Positions 54,118 through 64,000 of a stretch of 64,000 nucleotides of DNA are shown piece after piece. Source of the stretch: Dactylorhiza incarnata (lineage: Eukaryota > Streptophyta > Magnoliopsida > Asparagales > Orchidaceae); contig JAWHQI010000616.1 in the NCBI GenBank assembly GCA_033032865.1, positions 62,001 to 126,000 on the forward strand, read 5' to 3'. How positions within the stretch are numbered: position 1 is the first letter of the stretch; each line of letters opens with the position of its first letter. The translations under genes were made by a program, and so were the position numbers. The notes under the pieces were generated by a model. The model made no database searches and was not told the DNA's origin. It worked only from the letters and a program-made list of their open reading frames with translations.

Positions 54118-56524
54118 TGTCACAACCCGCATTTTTCCAATATATAAATATATTATCAGAGTGGGAAAAATATGTGTTATGATGTCACATCGTGTAGGAG
54201 ACAACAACAAATGCTCAGGCAACTCCAACTCTATGTTTGATTTCATAAATGGCATACCTTTGTATAAATCTTATGTTAAAAGATATAATTTGCAATTTTA
54301 AGATTTATACCGTGTCCCTCGGTCCAATGTATCATCTATTCCATGAGTAGAAACTATAATTAAGTTTCAGAAAAGAAAGTATGAAGTTTGACTTGATTTA
54401 CTCTATATGAGCATGAAGACCAAATCATCTAGCTAATGATATGCAAAACTCTACATTTATTGTATGTAGGAAAAGAAGTTTTTACGATCTTCAAAGTATG
54501 GTGACATGTGATTTATATCATGCCATGAATAAGAATATGCAAGTTGTACACTTAAAATATCTAACATGCATCATAACATAAAACCTTCCCATAGAGAAAT
54601 GCTTCAATAGCAAAAAGACAGTAGTAGCAGGCACAACAAGTAACAATCTACACAAAGAAACAACAATGGGCGTCAACAATCTGACACGAACCCATAGAGT
54701 TGTGAAAGTACATCAAAAAAAATTGACTAAGTAGTCAAAGAATGTCACAGCTGACTAATCCTCACCAATGAGGAGAAAGGAAAAACACTATCCAAGATCT
54801 GGAAGGACATCATGATCAACCTGCACAGCTACCGGTCCGAGCCTGAGGCATTCAATAGAAAAGAATGCCGCAGCAATAAGGCACAAAAAGGAAGCTCAAA
54901 ATAAATAAGATCACCAAGATAAAAAGATAAGGTGTTACCAACTCCAGAAATGAAACTGTATATCAACAACATATAAGACCATATTAACCATAAAGGCCAA
55001 AAAAGTTAGCAAGCTTGGCTAAATAATCAGTTGAAGTCTTGCACCAAGTGCGACAATGATTTATAAGAAATGATCGTAGAAATAGGCATTGTGTGGGCCA
55101 AATGAATTCATGAGCAAAAAGTGAATCAGTAACATCGGACAAAAATAGGCACTGAGGTGGAGGCCACAATCTTCCACTCACCAACAGTACAAAACACCGT
55201 CGGGTACCATGATTACACCAAAATAGGCACTATGGAGGAGGCCTCAAAAATATTTCTCACCAACAATCCAAAACTAGCTCATCACCCCATCACTTAACAC
55301 CAAACGCAGCACAACTTCATTACACCATGATAAAAGGAGGAAAATACCACAATTTTCATAAACAAACAACCATTCGATGTATTACACTAACACTCGACGA
55401 ATTTTCTAAGTCTCGGCAGATTCGTCAAAATCACTCGACGAATTCAGAATCACTCGACAAATTTCGGCAAAGGTCTCGACGAATTACTCTAAAGTCTCGA
55501 CGAATTACTCTAAGGTCTCGATGACATGAAAGAACTTCTCGAGGAACAGGTCTCGAAAGATTCATCGAAAGCACTTGACGAATTCTTTCAGTTACTCAGC
55601 GAATTCTATAAGGTCTCCACAGATTACTCTAAGGTCTCGACAGATTCGTCGAAAACACTCGACGAATTCTATAGGGTCTCGACGAATTTAACTAAGCTTC
55701 TCGACTAATTTAACTATAGAACACTAAGAAATTCTCTAAGGAAAGCCATTCGATGAATTTGTCGAATTCACTCGACGAATTTACTTAATACTCGATGAAT
55801 CCTGACAGAGGCTTTGCACAAATCCAAAAACTGAAAGGTAACTCCTTTATAGATTTGTACCATGATAAATCTCAGCAAAAGTTTTAGGAAGAAATGTATG
55901 AACAATAACTCAAACAAAGGGAGGAGTCCACCACATGCCTCTAATCCTTCGATTTCGACTCTAAGGCACTCCAGACCATGAATCGACTATTTTTTGAAAC
56001 TTTTCTGTCAAGGAAAAGGGTTAGGAACACACACTCCAATATCTAACTTCCATGAAATCAAAAATACTCATTGCACACATGAAGATCTCGATGAGAGCTT
56101 TCTAAATCTATTCTCTGACGATGAATTTGTGCTCAAACGCTCCCACAATAGCCGACGAGAACTCCCGGACGACGACCGAACTCTCCTCTTTCTCGAAAAT
56201 GGAAACCGATCGTAGGAGAAGATGGGAAAACCTAATTTCTAGCCTTTTATAGGAGGGAGAGAGGACTATTTAAGAATTAAATAAATTAGAGACTTTCAAT
56301 AATTCACCGGGCTCTCACATTAACTCGGATCGCGACGAAAATCCACAGTTATGCTTAAATTTAATAACTTTAATTTTCTAAAGTCAAAAATTTTTGATTC
56401 CGGTAAGATTCAAAATGTAACAAATTCTAACGCACCGGGAAACTCAACACAAATATAGCACCAGCCTGACGATATTATGTCATTAGAGATTTAAAATAAT
56501 TATCTAAAATTCAGGGGCATTACT
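54118..56524 (-). repeat. Element C 5' LTR
   Basis: About 2407 bp; terminal TGTAA is changed at the outer base (A to T on plus). TCGACGAA array at 55374-55800 and TATA-like box at 56243-56253. Confidence 0.92.
55374..55800. repeat. TCGACGAA array in element C 5' LTR
   Basis: Same layout as 30114-30541. ATTCGTCGA (55644-55652) and TCGACGAAT (55659-55667) form a 9-base inverted pair. Confidence 0.9.
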
Positions 56525-56613
56525 TCTAGCACACTCCTTTCAGGAAAGAGATGGTCGGTAAAGTTGGCGTTGGAGTTCCCCCGACCATTAGTGGACTCAG
56601 CATTGCCAGCCAT
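56525..56613 (-). pseudogene. F: PF04195-like ORF, first codons, cut by element C
   Basis: ATG at 56613 (minus) opens MAGNAESTNGRGNSNAN and reaches FPERSVLE at the edge of element C. Taking out C and one copy of its target duplication joins this in frame to 28856 and below (EED, then a TAA, then the PF04195-like body). So the insertion split a once-continuous ORF. Confidence 0.7.
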
Positions 56614-56989
56614 CGTGACAAGAGTTGACGAGTGGGAGAATTGAGTGCAGAAAAAGGTAGTAAAAGTAGGGGATGTAGTTAATGTGGTGGGTAATTAAGG
56701 AGAGGGGGTGGTTATTTATAGAAAAAGTGGGTGGGGGTTGCTACCGTTGACGCAATCCACTCGCCCCTCAACCCACTCGCTTCTACCTGGGCGCAAAATT
56801 TTGTTGGCTCGCCCTTAAGAGGTGAGCGACAACCCCCATCACCCTACTAGATATCAAACAATGAGAAATACAAAATACAACACACGAGTCATATCAAATT
56901 AAAACACAAATCCCCGCGTGACATGGTAAAATGCAGCAGGGAATAATAATATATGGTTTAGATGCAAGAAAGTAGAATAAGAGGATAAC
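56614..56989 (-). other. Upstream region of F
   Basis: No coding sequence seen. Contains a CTCGCCC-rich stretch (56757-56835: CCACTCGCCCC, CACTCGCTTC, GGCTCGCCC) with an inverted character. Could be an LTR, leader or promoter of the F element; no ends identified. Confidence 0.4.
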
Positions 56990-57480
56990 AGCAAGTCCCT
57001 TTTTAAGAAAAGAGGGGGTGCGGGCGGAATCGCAAGGGAAGCCACCTCCACAAGTCCCAAACTCGCGATCGCACCCCGGAGCCTTGACCAGTGCGCATGT
57101 ACTCATGGACCACAGTGATGTCCTGCTGCATCGAGCGTACGGAATCCTCGAGTCTCTTGAGGTGACTCTCTATCAAAACTGCCTCACTCCCAGTGCTCTA
57201 TCGCATCTCCTTCATGAGCAGGGTGCAGTCCCCTTCCAAGGCATCCATTCGCCGCTCAAGGGAAAGAATGTTGGGGAAAGGATTGTTCTCTCCTAAAGCC
57301 CTCTCCTCCTGGAGCTTGCAAAGCATGTAGCCATACTTCTGCAGTACCTCAACCATCTAGTTCTTCATCTCGGTCGCATTGGAGGGGTTTCCCAAGTACT
57401 CGCGATCATGGAGGGAGAAGGCGACGTCGAGTAGTTTCCTGAATCATCTGACTCGTCAGCAATCGAGATGTCAGGATCTG
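56990..57480 (-). pseudogene. F-like coiled-coil C-terminal fragment
   Basis: The minus strand reads LLDVAFSLHDREYLGNPSNA, then after a stop MVEVLQKYGYMLCKLQEERA, LSLERRMDALEGDCTLLMKE, another stop, then VLIESHLKRLEDSVRSMQQD and an Arg/Trp-rich end. The heptad-like Leu/Met pattern suggests a coiled coil, as found in the C-terminal half of PF04195-type proteins. It lies upstream of the start of F on the same strand, so it is the end of a neighbouring copy rather than part of the same gene. Two in-frame stops. Confidence 0.45.
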
Positions 57481-57525
57481 AGAGTGGAGAAGCTTAGAAA
57501 GGAAGGGGTGAATACATTCCCTTAT

Positions 57526-58416
57526 GAGAGTGGAGGTTAGATCTTAAGTTACTCTAGAGGGGGGTGAATAGAGTATTAAAACATTTTATTAGTTTTTAAA
57601 GCGGAATTAAAATACTGATGTATATATATATGTAATGCAGAGTGTGTTATATAATTTGAATAAAGAAGATAGCACACAGCACAAAAACAACACAGAAAAT
57701 CACAAGCACAGGGGACATAAGGAAATATAGTAGTTCCCCAATAAATCTGGGTACGTCTACTCTTCTACCACAGCTGGTAGGAATCCACTAGGAGTTTTTG
57801 ATAAGGTGTCCACACACCACAGAGCTTTTGATAAGGAGCTCAAGGCCAGGGTTTTTTTTGATAAGGTGTCCACACACTAATAAGCTTTTGATAAGGTGCT
57901 TAAAAACCACACAAGCATTTTTTGATAAGGTGACTTGCCACCACTGTGTAAACTTTTGGAGGGAGAATTAACCCTGTACAAGATGAGGTAAGAAGGTTTA
58001 GAGTGTTCTTCTCTGTCAATATTTTTGAGAGAAGACAAAAGGTGTTGAGGATGAAAGCTCCCCCTGTCTGATTGAATTTGTTGACAGCTTGAGGATGAAG
58101 CTTTCTCTAAAATATAAATCCTCTATAGCAGATTAATCTGGAAGAAGTAAACCTTCTGATTGTTGTTGCTCTTTAGAAGACTTGAACTTGCAGCAAATCT
58201 GAGAGAATGAATGTTGTTCTCAGAGAGATGAAGATACCGTCTTTCGAAAGAAGAAGACTGAAGGTATATGTTCTCTGTATGTGTTTTCTTCTTCTCCTCC
58301 TTTTTCTAAATCCTTCTGTATAATTGTTGTTCTAAACAACTGTATTTCTGAGAGACTAAGAAAAATGACTGTCCAGGATCTATCTCTGTAAAGGAGTACG
58401 ACTGTTTTTGTATATA
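57526..58416 (-). repeat. SIRE-like LTR, 3' part, interrupted by element E
   Basis: On the minus strand it ends ...CTATTCACCCCCCTCTAGAG...CCTCCACTCTCA like element B's LTR, and has GATAAGGTGTCCACAC repeats (57795-57930) and the GTACCCAGATTTATTGGGGAACTA-type segment. No primer site lies beyond its end, so it is a 3' or solo LTR. Its start is beyond element E, outside the window. Confidence 0.8.
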
Positions 58417-58604
58417 TGATAGTGCATTATTTATAGTCATTTTTAATTTTAGTAGTAATTAATTAGTTTTTATATACTTTTAGTTTATTTTATATCTAAT
58501 TTACTTTATTTTGTGTTTTCAGGTAATCTGGGCTGCTAATAGCAAATTCAAGCCCACAGCCGTGTTCAGTGGAAATTCCAGAACAAAACTACAAAAATCC
58601 TCAG

Positions 58605-59085
58605 TACACGCCCCAGGTCACGGGCGTGACCTGGGGGCGTGACCATGGTCACGGCCGTGCTCCGCTTTCAGCTCCCAGAAATCACTGCCACGTCGGATTA
58701 AATTTACACGCCCCAGGTCACGGGCATGACCAGGGATGTGACCTTCAGGTTACGGGCGTGACTCGCCCAGCAAGCATTCAATTCAAGCAGTTTCCACCGC
58801 CGAGCCATTCCAGCTTACACGCCCTTGGTCACGGGCGTGACCAAGGGGCGTGACCTCTCCCGCAACTGCCAGATTAACTCCAGATCGCGCCGTTTCCCAC
58901 CGTTTCCCGCCGTTTCCTGACTCGGTCAACACACGCCCTAGGTCACGGGCGTGACCTAGGCCGTGACCCATCGAGATGATCAATTTTGGCAGTTTTTCTC
59001 CCACAACATTCCCGGGCTTTCATGACGCAGTTACGCAGCTTACACGCCCTTGGTCACGGGTGTTACCAAGGGCGTGACTCACCAA
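58605..59085. repeat. GGTCACG..CGTGACC hairpin array in element E 5' LTR
   Basis: Five hairpins, at 58609-58639, 58709-58735, 58821-58850, 58934-58962 and 59045-59074. All share GGTCACG and CGTGACC around a GG centre, but outer arms vary in matched pairs: CCCCAGG/CCTGGGG, CCCTTGG/CCAAGGG and CCCTAGG/CCTAGG. Confidence 0.92.
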
Positions 59086-59094
59086 TTTTCTGCT

Positions 59095-59102
59095 TATAAA
59101 AG
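59095..59102 (+). promoter_or_regulatory. TATA box of element E LTR
   Basis: TATAAAAG about 20 bp after the last hairpin; the 3' LTR copy is at 63345-63352. Confidence 0.65.
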
Positions 59103-59974
59103 CTAGCTGCTGCCAAAGTGAAGGGAATCCAGTCCATGCTTAGATTGGGTCAATTTATAGAGTTGTTTTCTACATTTTCTTATTGTATTTTCATTTATGC
59201 AATTTTACTTTATGTTTTGCAAATTTTAATTCCTAGCTTAGATTAACTTTAATTGCAATTGTACTTTTCTTTACATAGAAATAAAAATGTCTTTCTTCTC
59301 AATTATGTTTAGCTAATTTTCATAGCATTTGATCGGATGATTTCTTAAGTTTTTGTATTTCGTAATCTTTTATTCATAGTTTAGTTTTGGAAAACTATGA
59401 TTTACCATTGATTTGCAATTATTGGTTTCATATTTCTAGGGTATGATAATCAAGTTTGATCCGTATTTTAGTGTATCGAGAGATCCATAAATATGGGTAG
59501 ATCACTCAAAGGTAAAAAGAGTTGTATGCATTACTCGAGAGAGGGTGACACAAATCTTCTGGATTGGAATCAAATCCAATAGTGGGGCTCACCGCATAAA
59601 GCAAGCTTAGGGGTGTCGACTGGCTGAGGGGTCTTAATCGATCAACCTAAGGTTAGGTGGTAGTTCTCTCGAGAGAGGCTCTATCATATTTTGGGAACCT
59701 CTACGGTCAAGTTTGTCCAAATCAATTTATGATGTTTACGAAATATTTTACTTACGAAGAATTCTCGATCAAATGTTTTCTCTTTTTAAATTATTTTCAA
59801 AACTCTATTTTACTTCCGATAAAATAATAATAATTTACGTGAGTAAGATTACTCAACAGGCCTCAGGCAAATACGACATCCTTCCTATACTATATTTCGA
59901 TAGGTATACTTGCCTACAACCGGATATTAGTTGGAATTATTTTTAAAACTACATAAATTTCCTTATTAAGTTTT

Positions 59975-59992
59975 TGGCGCCGTTGTCGGGGA
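59975..59992 (+). promoter_or_regulatory. Primer-binding site of element E (tRNA-Asp type)
   Basis: TGGCGCCGTTGTCGGGGA, one mismatch from the site in element D. Confidence 0.9.
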
Positions 59993-60134
59993 ACTATTTT
60001 TGTTGATATTTTGAAAGCGTGAATTTTATTACTTTTATCATTCTCTTTCTCCACCCTCATTTCTCTTTTTGCTTTTTCTTTTAAAATTCATTTCTATTAG
60101 GTAACGGTTGTTTAATTTTCTTTTTCAAAAAAGT

Positions 60135-61079
60135 GATGTTATCGCAATTGGCCGCAAAAGTTGCCGAGCTTCAAAAAAAATCAATCTTTTGGAAGCCGCA
60201 CGAAAGCGCCAAATTATTTGTAATTTTTGTGGTGCAAATCATTTTAGTGAGGAATGTTCATTTTATTATCAAAATAGTTTTTGTTATCAAAATGATTTTT
60301 CTATGAAAGTTAATTCATATGAAATTCCTTCTTGCTCCGATAATAATTATTCGTGGTGGCAAGATTACCCGGATAGTTTACGGTGCAATGAGGAAATTTC
60401 TTTTGATCAAAATTTCTATTCCTCCACTTTTTACCCACAAAATTCTTTTTCTTCTCTTGGTGATTCTCCGGATATTTCTATTCAAAATTTAAATAGTTAT
60501 TCCCAAGAAGAAAATAATATTTTATACCAAGAATGTATTAACATATTGGGTGTGCCAAGCGAAATAGAAGAAGAACATGTTTTATCTTCTACTTCGCCCA
60601 ACTCTATTCCGCTTTCTCATGAATTTTTAAACCCAACACATAAATATTTTAGAATCAAAATTCATGAAAATTGTGTCGCCCATAAATTTACTCCCCTTGG
60701 TATTGATTTTTCTGATAATAATTTTATTCTTGAAAATAAACAACCGGAGCTTAATCATGTGTTTTCACAAGAAACTCCTCCTTGTAAAAAATTTTCTGAC
60801 TCGCTTAATCTTTATTCTTTTTATACTAACAATTTTCATGTAGAAGATAAGCCGTTGCAACCAAACGTCTTCACCGATCCATTTGCCGCTCATCTCCAAC
60901 AATCCAAATTACCTAAGGTATGTATAGGTAATTTGGATTCACAATTTCACGCTAATGGACAACGAAAGAATCAAGAGTATAGCGGAGGAGTCGCCGGGCA
61001 CCGGATTTCGGCATGCTCACCTGAGCGTGAATTAAGGGAGTTGCCTGTGCATTTTCAATTTTATTTTCCCTTTTCCTAA
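60135..61079 (+). pseudogene. Zinc-knuckle ORF of element E
   Basis: The first ATG (60135) opens MLSQLAAKVAELQKK, then a run of eight A at about 60173-60180 marks a one-base slip to the frame that carries EAARKRQIICNFCGANHFS and stays open to 61079. The CX2CX4HX4C knuckle is CNFCGANHFSEEC. The remaining 260 residues are rich in Asn, Ser, Phe and Tyr with no recognised domain. As in element D, a nucleocapsid-like knuckle is the only retroviral-type feature left. The frame is open upstream of 60135 in the second frame but without an ATG. The slip may be a mutation, a programmed shift or an assembly error in the A run. Confidence 0.6.
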
Positions 61080-62653
61080 CAATAACCGTCTAGATTAAAG
61101 ACGGGAAAAAGAAAGCGCTCTTGGGAGGCACCCCTTGCTTATCTTTATTTTTTCTTGCAATTTACTTTTTATGCATTTTATTTACTCTTCCCTCCTACTT
61201 GGATTATAAACATTGGGGACAATGTTTATTTTTAAGTATGGGGGTGTATTCTCTTATTTTCAGTTTTTATTAAAAATCCAAAAAAAAATTAGAAAGTCTT
61301 TTTCAAAATTATAAAAAAAATGATCTTCTTTCTTTATTTTTAATTTTGTTATGAAAAATTTACAAAATTCAAAAAAAAAGTTTTCTTTTAAATTTTTATG
61401 TCTTTGTGTCTTATTTCTCTTGTTTGCAAATTAAAATTACAAACAAATTTAAAAAATTAAAAATTTAATTTCTTGCGAAAGGGCCGTGTTGGGTTTTCAT
61501 CCCACAAAACCGCCTAGTACCTTGCGAGCCCGTCATTGGGTAGCCCTTGGGAAGTCCAAGAATATTAAAAAAAACATTTTGTTTTCATATATAAACAAAA
61601 ATCCAAAAATCTAATAAAATAAATTTTGTATTATTAAATTTCTCCAAACTTCATTTATGCAAAAATTAATTTTAATTATGAGTTGTCTTTATAGGTTTTT
61701 TAAGGAGTTTTCTTTTTATGAATTTTTAAATCTTATATTTCTCTTCAAAATATGTTAGATTTAATTTTTAGATGAATTTGATTTAATGAATTTTTCATTA
61801 TTTTGATTTGTTTAGAATATTTCTTAGTTTTACATTCTCTCTTTAAAATATCATAATTCAATTTTGTAGTAATTGTGTTAAATATCTCTAGATTTTACTT
61901 ATATTAACTTGAACTCATAGTTTCTTGTAGATTGCTAAATTTGTTTTCTATGCTCTTAAAATGTATCTTTGGAATTTATTTAGCCTTTAAACCCTAGCCC
62001 TTCCCCTACCTTTTTGTTTAACCCTTTTGTTTGGCATAAAAAAAATATTTGAAAAGATCATATGTCATGGAATGAGAGGATAAAATTCATCATTCCTAAA
62101 CATATGCACCCAAATTAGTAAATGATTATATGGCATGGAGTTGAGAGGATAAAATTCATCACTCCTAAACATATACATTTGGGATATAAAAAGAAGAAGA
62201 AATTTAAACAAAAAGTTGGAAATGAGAGGATAAAATTCATCATTTCCTATTTGCAAAGTAACTTCTTCAATGCCAATTTTAACGCATTTAGCCAAGTTTA
62301 CTTGTTTATCCAAGATATTATTGAGAGAGCATAGTTAATATTTTGTAGTTTTCTAAAAGTTTCTCATGATTGTAAAGTTTCTATAATTTTAATCTTGGTT
62401 ATTTTACTTAATTCAATGCAATTTTGTTTATGAAGATTTAGTTAAAGAATTTCAAAACTAAAATTTATTCTACTCATTTCAATTTATGAATTATTAATTA
62501 TTTCTTATAAATCTGAATTTTAATTTCTTAACTTATTTTGACATGAGTTTTATAAGATTTGGAGTACATAATTAGAAGTAAATCTTTTTGAAAATGTCCT
62601 ATAAATACTTCTCATACTTATAAATTAGTTTTTGCTCTGGAATAGCAAAAGCT
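61080..62653 (+). other. AT-rich non-coding 3' region of element E
   Basis: No ORF. Contains ACATTGGGGACAATGTTT (61211-61228, a perfect ACATTG/CAATGT pair), a purine-tract look-alike AAGTATGGGGGTGT at 61236-61249, and three repeats of GAGAGGATAAAATTCATCA at about 62076, 62143 and 62225. The two 67-bp-spaced copies also share ATTCCTAAACATATnCA. Confidence 0.7.
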
Positions 62654-62669
62654 TAGGTATGGGGGTATT
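62654..62669 (+). promoter_or_regulatory. Polypurine tract of element E
   Basis: TAGGTATGGGGGTATT directly before the LTR start; a near-copy lies 1.4 kb upstream at 61236. Confidence 0.75.
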
Positions 62670-64000
62670 TGATAGTGCATTATTTATAGTCATTTTTATA
62701 TAGTATTTTAGTAGAAATTAATTAGTTTTTATATACTTTTAGTTTATTTTATATCTAATTTACTTTATTTTGTATTTTCTGGTAATCTGGGGCTGCTAAT
62801 AGCAAATTTAAGCCCACAGCCGTATTCAGGGGAAATTCCAGAACAAAACTACAAAAATCCTCAGTACACGCCCCAGGTCACGGGCGTGACTTTGGGGCGT
62901 GACTATGGTCACGGCCGTGCTCCGCTTTCAGCTCCCAGAAATCACTACCACATCGGATTAAAGTTACACGCCCCAGGTCACGGGCGTGACCAGGGGCGTG
63001 ACCTTCAGGTCACGGGCATGACTCGCCCAGCAAGCATTCAATTCAAGCAGTTTTTGCCACCGAGCCGTTCCAGTTTACACGCCCTTGGTCACGGGCGTGA
63101 CCAAGGGGCGTGACCTCTCCCGCAACTGCTAGATTAACTCCAGATCGCGCCGTTTCCCACCATTTCCTAACTCGGTCAAGACACGCCCTAGGACACGGGC
63201 GTGACCTAGGCCGTGACCCGTCGAGATGATCAATTTTGGCGGTTTTTCTCCCCCAACGTTCCCGGGCTTTCATGACGCAGTTACACAGCTTACACGCCCT
63301 TGGTCACGGGCTTGACCAAGGGTGTGACTCACCAATTTTCTTCCTATAAAAGCCAGCTCCTGCCAAAGTGAAGGGAATCCAGTCCATGCTTAGATTGGGT
63401 CAATTTATAGAGTTGTTTTCTGCATTTTCTTATTGTATTTTCATTTATGCAATTTTACTTTATGTTTTGCAAATTTTAATTCCTCTCTTAGATTTACTTT
63501 AATTGCAATTGTACTTTTCTTCACATAGAAATAAAAATGGCTTTCTTCTCAATTAGGTTTAGCTAATTTTCATAGCATTTGATCGGATGATTTCTTAAGC
63601 TTTTGTATTTCGTAATCTTTTATTCATAGTTTAGTTTTGGAAAACTATGATTTACCGTTGATTTGCAATTATTGGTTACATATTTCATGGGTATGATAAT
63701 CAAGTTTGATCCGTATTTTAGTGTATCGAGAGATCCGTAAATACAGGTAGATAGCTCATAGGTAAAAAGAGTTGTATGCATTCCTCGAGAGAGGGTGACA
63801 CAAATCTTCCGGATTGGAATCAAATCCAATAGCGGGGCTCACCGCATAAAGCAAGCTTATGGGTGTTGACAGGCCGAGGGGTCTTAATCGATCAACCTAA
63901 GGTTAGGTGGTAGTTCTCTCGAGAGAGGCTCTATCATATTTTGGGAACCTCCAGGGTCAAGTTTGTCCAAATCAATTTATGATGTTTATGAAATATTTTA
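62670..64000 (+). repeat. Element E 3' LTR, cut by window end
   Basis: Matches 58417-59750 with scattered substitutions. Hairpin array at 62868-63330. Confidence 0.92.
62868..63330. repeat. GGTCACG..CGTGACC hairpin array in element E 3' LTR
   Basis: The same five hairpins as in the 5' LTR with independent point changes, e.g. CGTGACTTTGG in the first hairpin here versus CGTGACCTGGG there. Confidence 0.9.

Larger units (their letters stand above)
28862..56524 (-). mobile_element. Element C: Tekay/Del-type gypsy LTR retrotransposon, carrying nested element D
   Basis: LTRs at 28862-31265 (3') and 54118-56524 (5') begin TGTAATGCCCC and end GGTTGTGACA on the minus strand. A perfect TGGTATCAGAGCC primer site follows the 5' LTR. 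Gag, protease, reverse transcriptase, RNase H, integrase and a C-terminal chromodomain-like tail are all recognisable. Flanks TCCGG (28857-28861) and TCTAG (56525-56529) fit a 5-bp target duplication in which the CpG has decayed to TpA. Removing C restores the frame of the F pseudogene. Confidence 0.9.
58417..59953 (+). repeat. Element E 5' LTR
   Basis: Starts TGATAGTGCATTA, matching 62670 onward; the end is uncertain (ACA at 59951-59953 is the best CA end before the primer site). GGTCACG hairpin array at 58605-59085 followed at once by TATAAAAG (59095-59102). A later segment (59400-59720) with an ACTCGAGAGAGGG / CTCTCGAGAGAGG pair. Confidence 0.8.
58417..64000 (+). mobile_element. Element E: Athila/Tat-like non-autonomous LTR element (3' LTR cut by window)
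   Basis: 5' LTR 58417 to about 59953, tRNA-Asp primer site at 59975, one ORF with a zinc knuckle, a long AT-rich non-coding region, purine tract, and 3' LTR from 62670 running off the window. No protease, reverse transcriptase or integrase. The plan is that of element D but the sequences are unrelated apart from the primer site and purine-tract style. It interrupts the SIRE-like LTR at 57526-58416. Confidence 0.85.

Noticed and set aside
58569..59004. ORFs over the GGTCACG hairpins of element E (also 62886-63273)
   Set aside because: Both strands are open because of the repeat composition; peptides such as GHGRDQG and ALGHGRDQGA mirror the hairpin unit.

Overview
The window is nuclear DNA from a repeat-rich seed plant. 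It consists almost entirely of LTR retrotransposons nested in one another. I found no intact host gene, no rRNA or tRNA gene and no CRISPR array. The plant assignment rests on family content: SIRE/Maximus-type copia with an extra ORF after pol, Tekay/Del-type gypsy, Athila/Tat-like elements with a tRNA-Asp primer site, and a 'putative gypsy type transposon' (PF04195-like) ORF. The species cannot be read from the sequence.
Layout, left half (1-27970): a minus-strand SIRE-type element (A) has its 3' LTR at 1-156, a decayed post-pol ORF at 385-1979, a pol tail near 2461-2613, gag at 25140-26271 and its 5' LTR at 26329-27970. Inside it lie (i) a gag-only gypsy element with 3.3 kb LTRs, here called TR-GAG (2614-13761), which carries a 16-copy array of a 67-bp hairpin unit, and (ii) a nearly complete plus-strand SIRE-type element B (13762-25139) with gag, pol and a post-pol ORF. 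TR-GAG has its 5' flank in A and its 3' flank in B's 5' LTR. This fits deletion by recombination between two TR-GAG copies.
Layout, right half (27971-64000): a PF04195-like pseudogene (F, minus) is split in frame by Tekay element C (28862-56524, minus). C's integrase is split by the Athila/Tat-like element D (31851-49306, minus; TSD CTACG). D is split by Tekay element G (34621-45521, plus; TSD GCAAA). G's 3' LTR holds a solo SIRE-like LTR, H (44187-45396; TSD TACTC). To the right are an F-like coiled-coil fragment, a minus-strand SIRE-like LTR (57526-58416), and inside that a second Athila/Tat-like non-autonomous element E (58417 to the window end).
The most interesting signal cuts across families. 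At least six unrelated LTR families (copia A, B and H; gypsy TR-GAG, C and G) carry arrays built on the same CpG-rich dyad core TCGACGAA/TTCGTCGA, and the 11-mer TTCGTCGAACG is identical in TR-GAG, G and inside B's gag coding sequence. D and E carry arrays of the same architecture with other cores (CACGGTCG and GGTCACG). In D and E the arms of different units change in a compensatory way, so the hairpin is kept while the sequence varies. In D, E, G and H the arrays end just upstream of a TATA-like box, which suggests U3 regulatory modules or structured elements shared or convergently acquired by unrelated retroelements.
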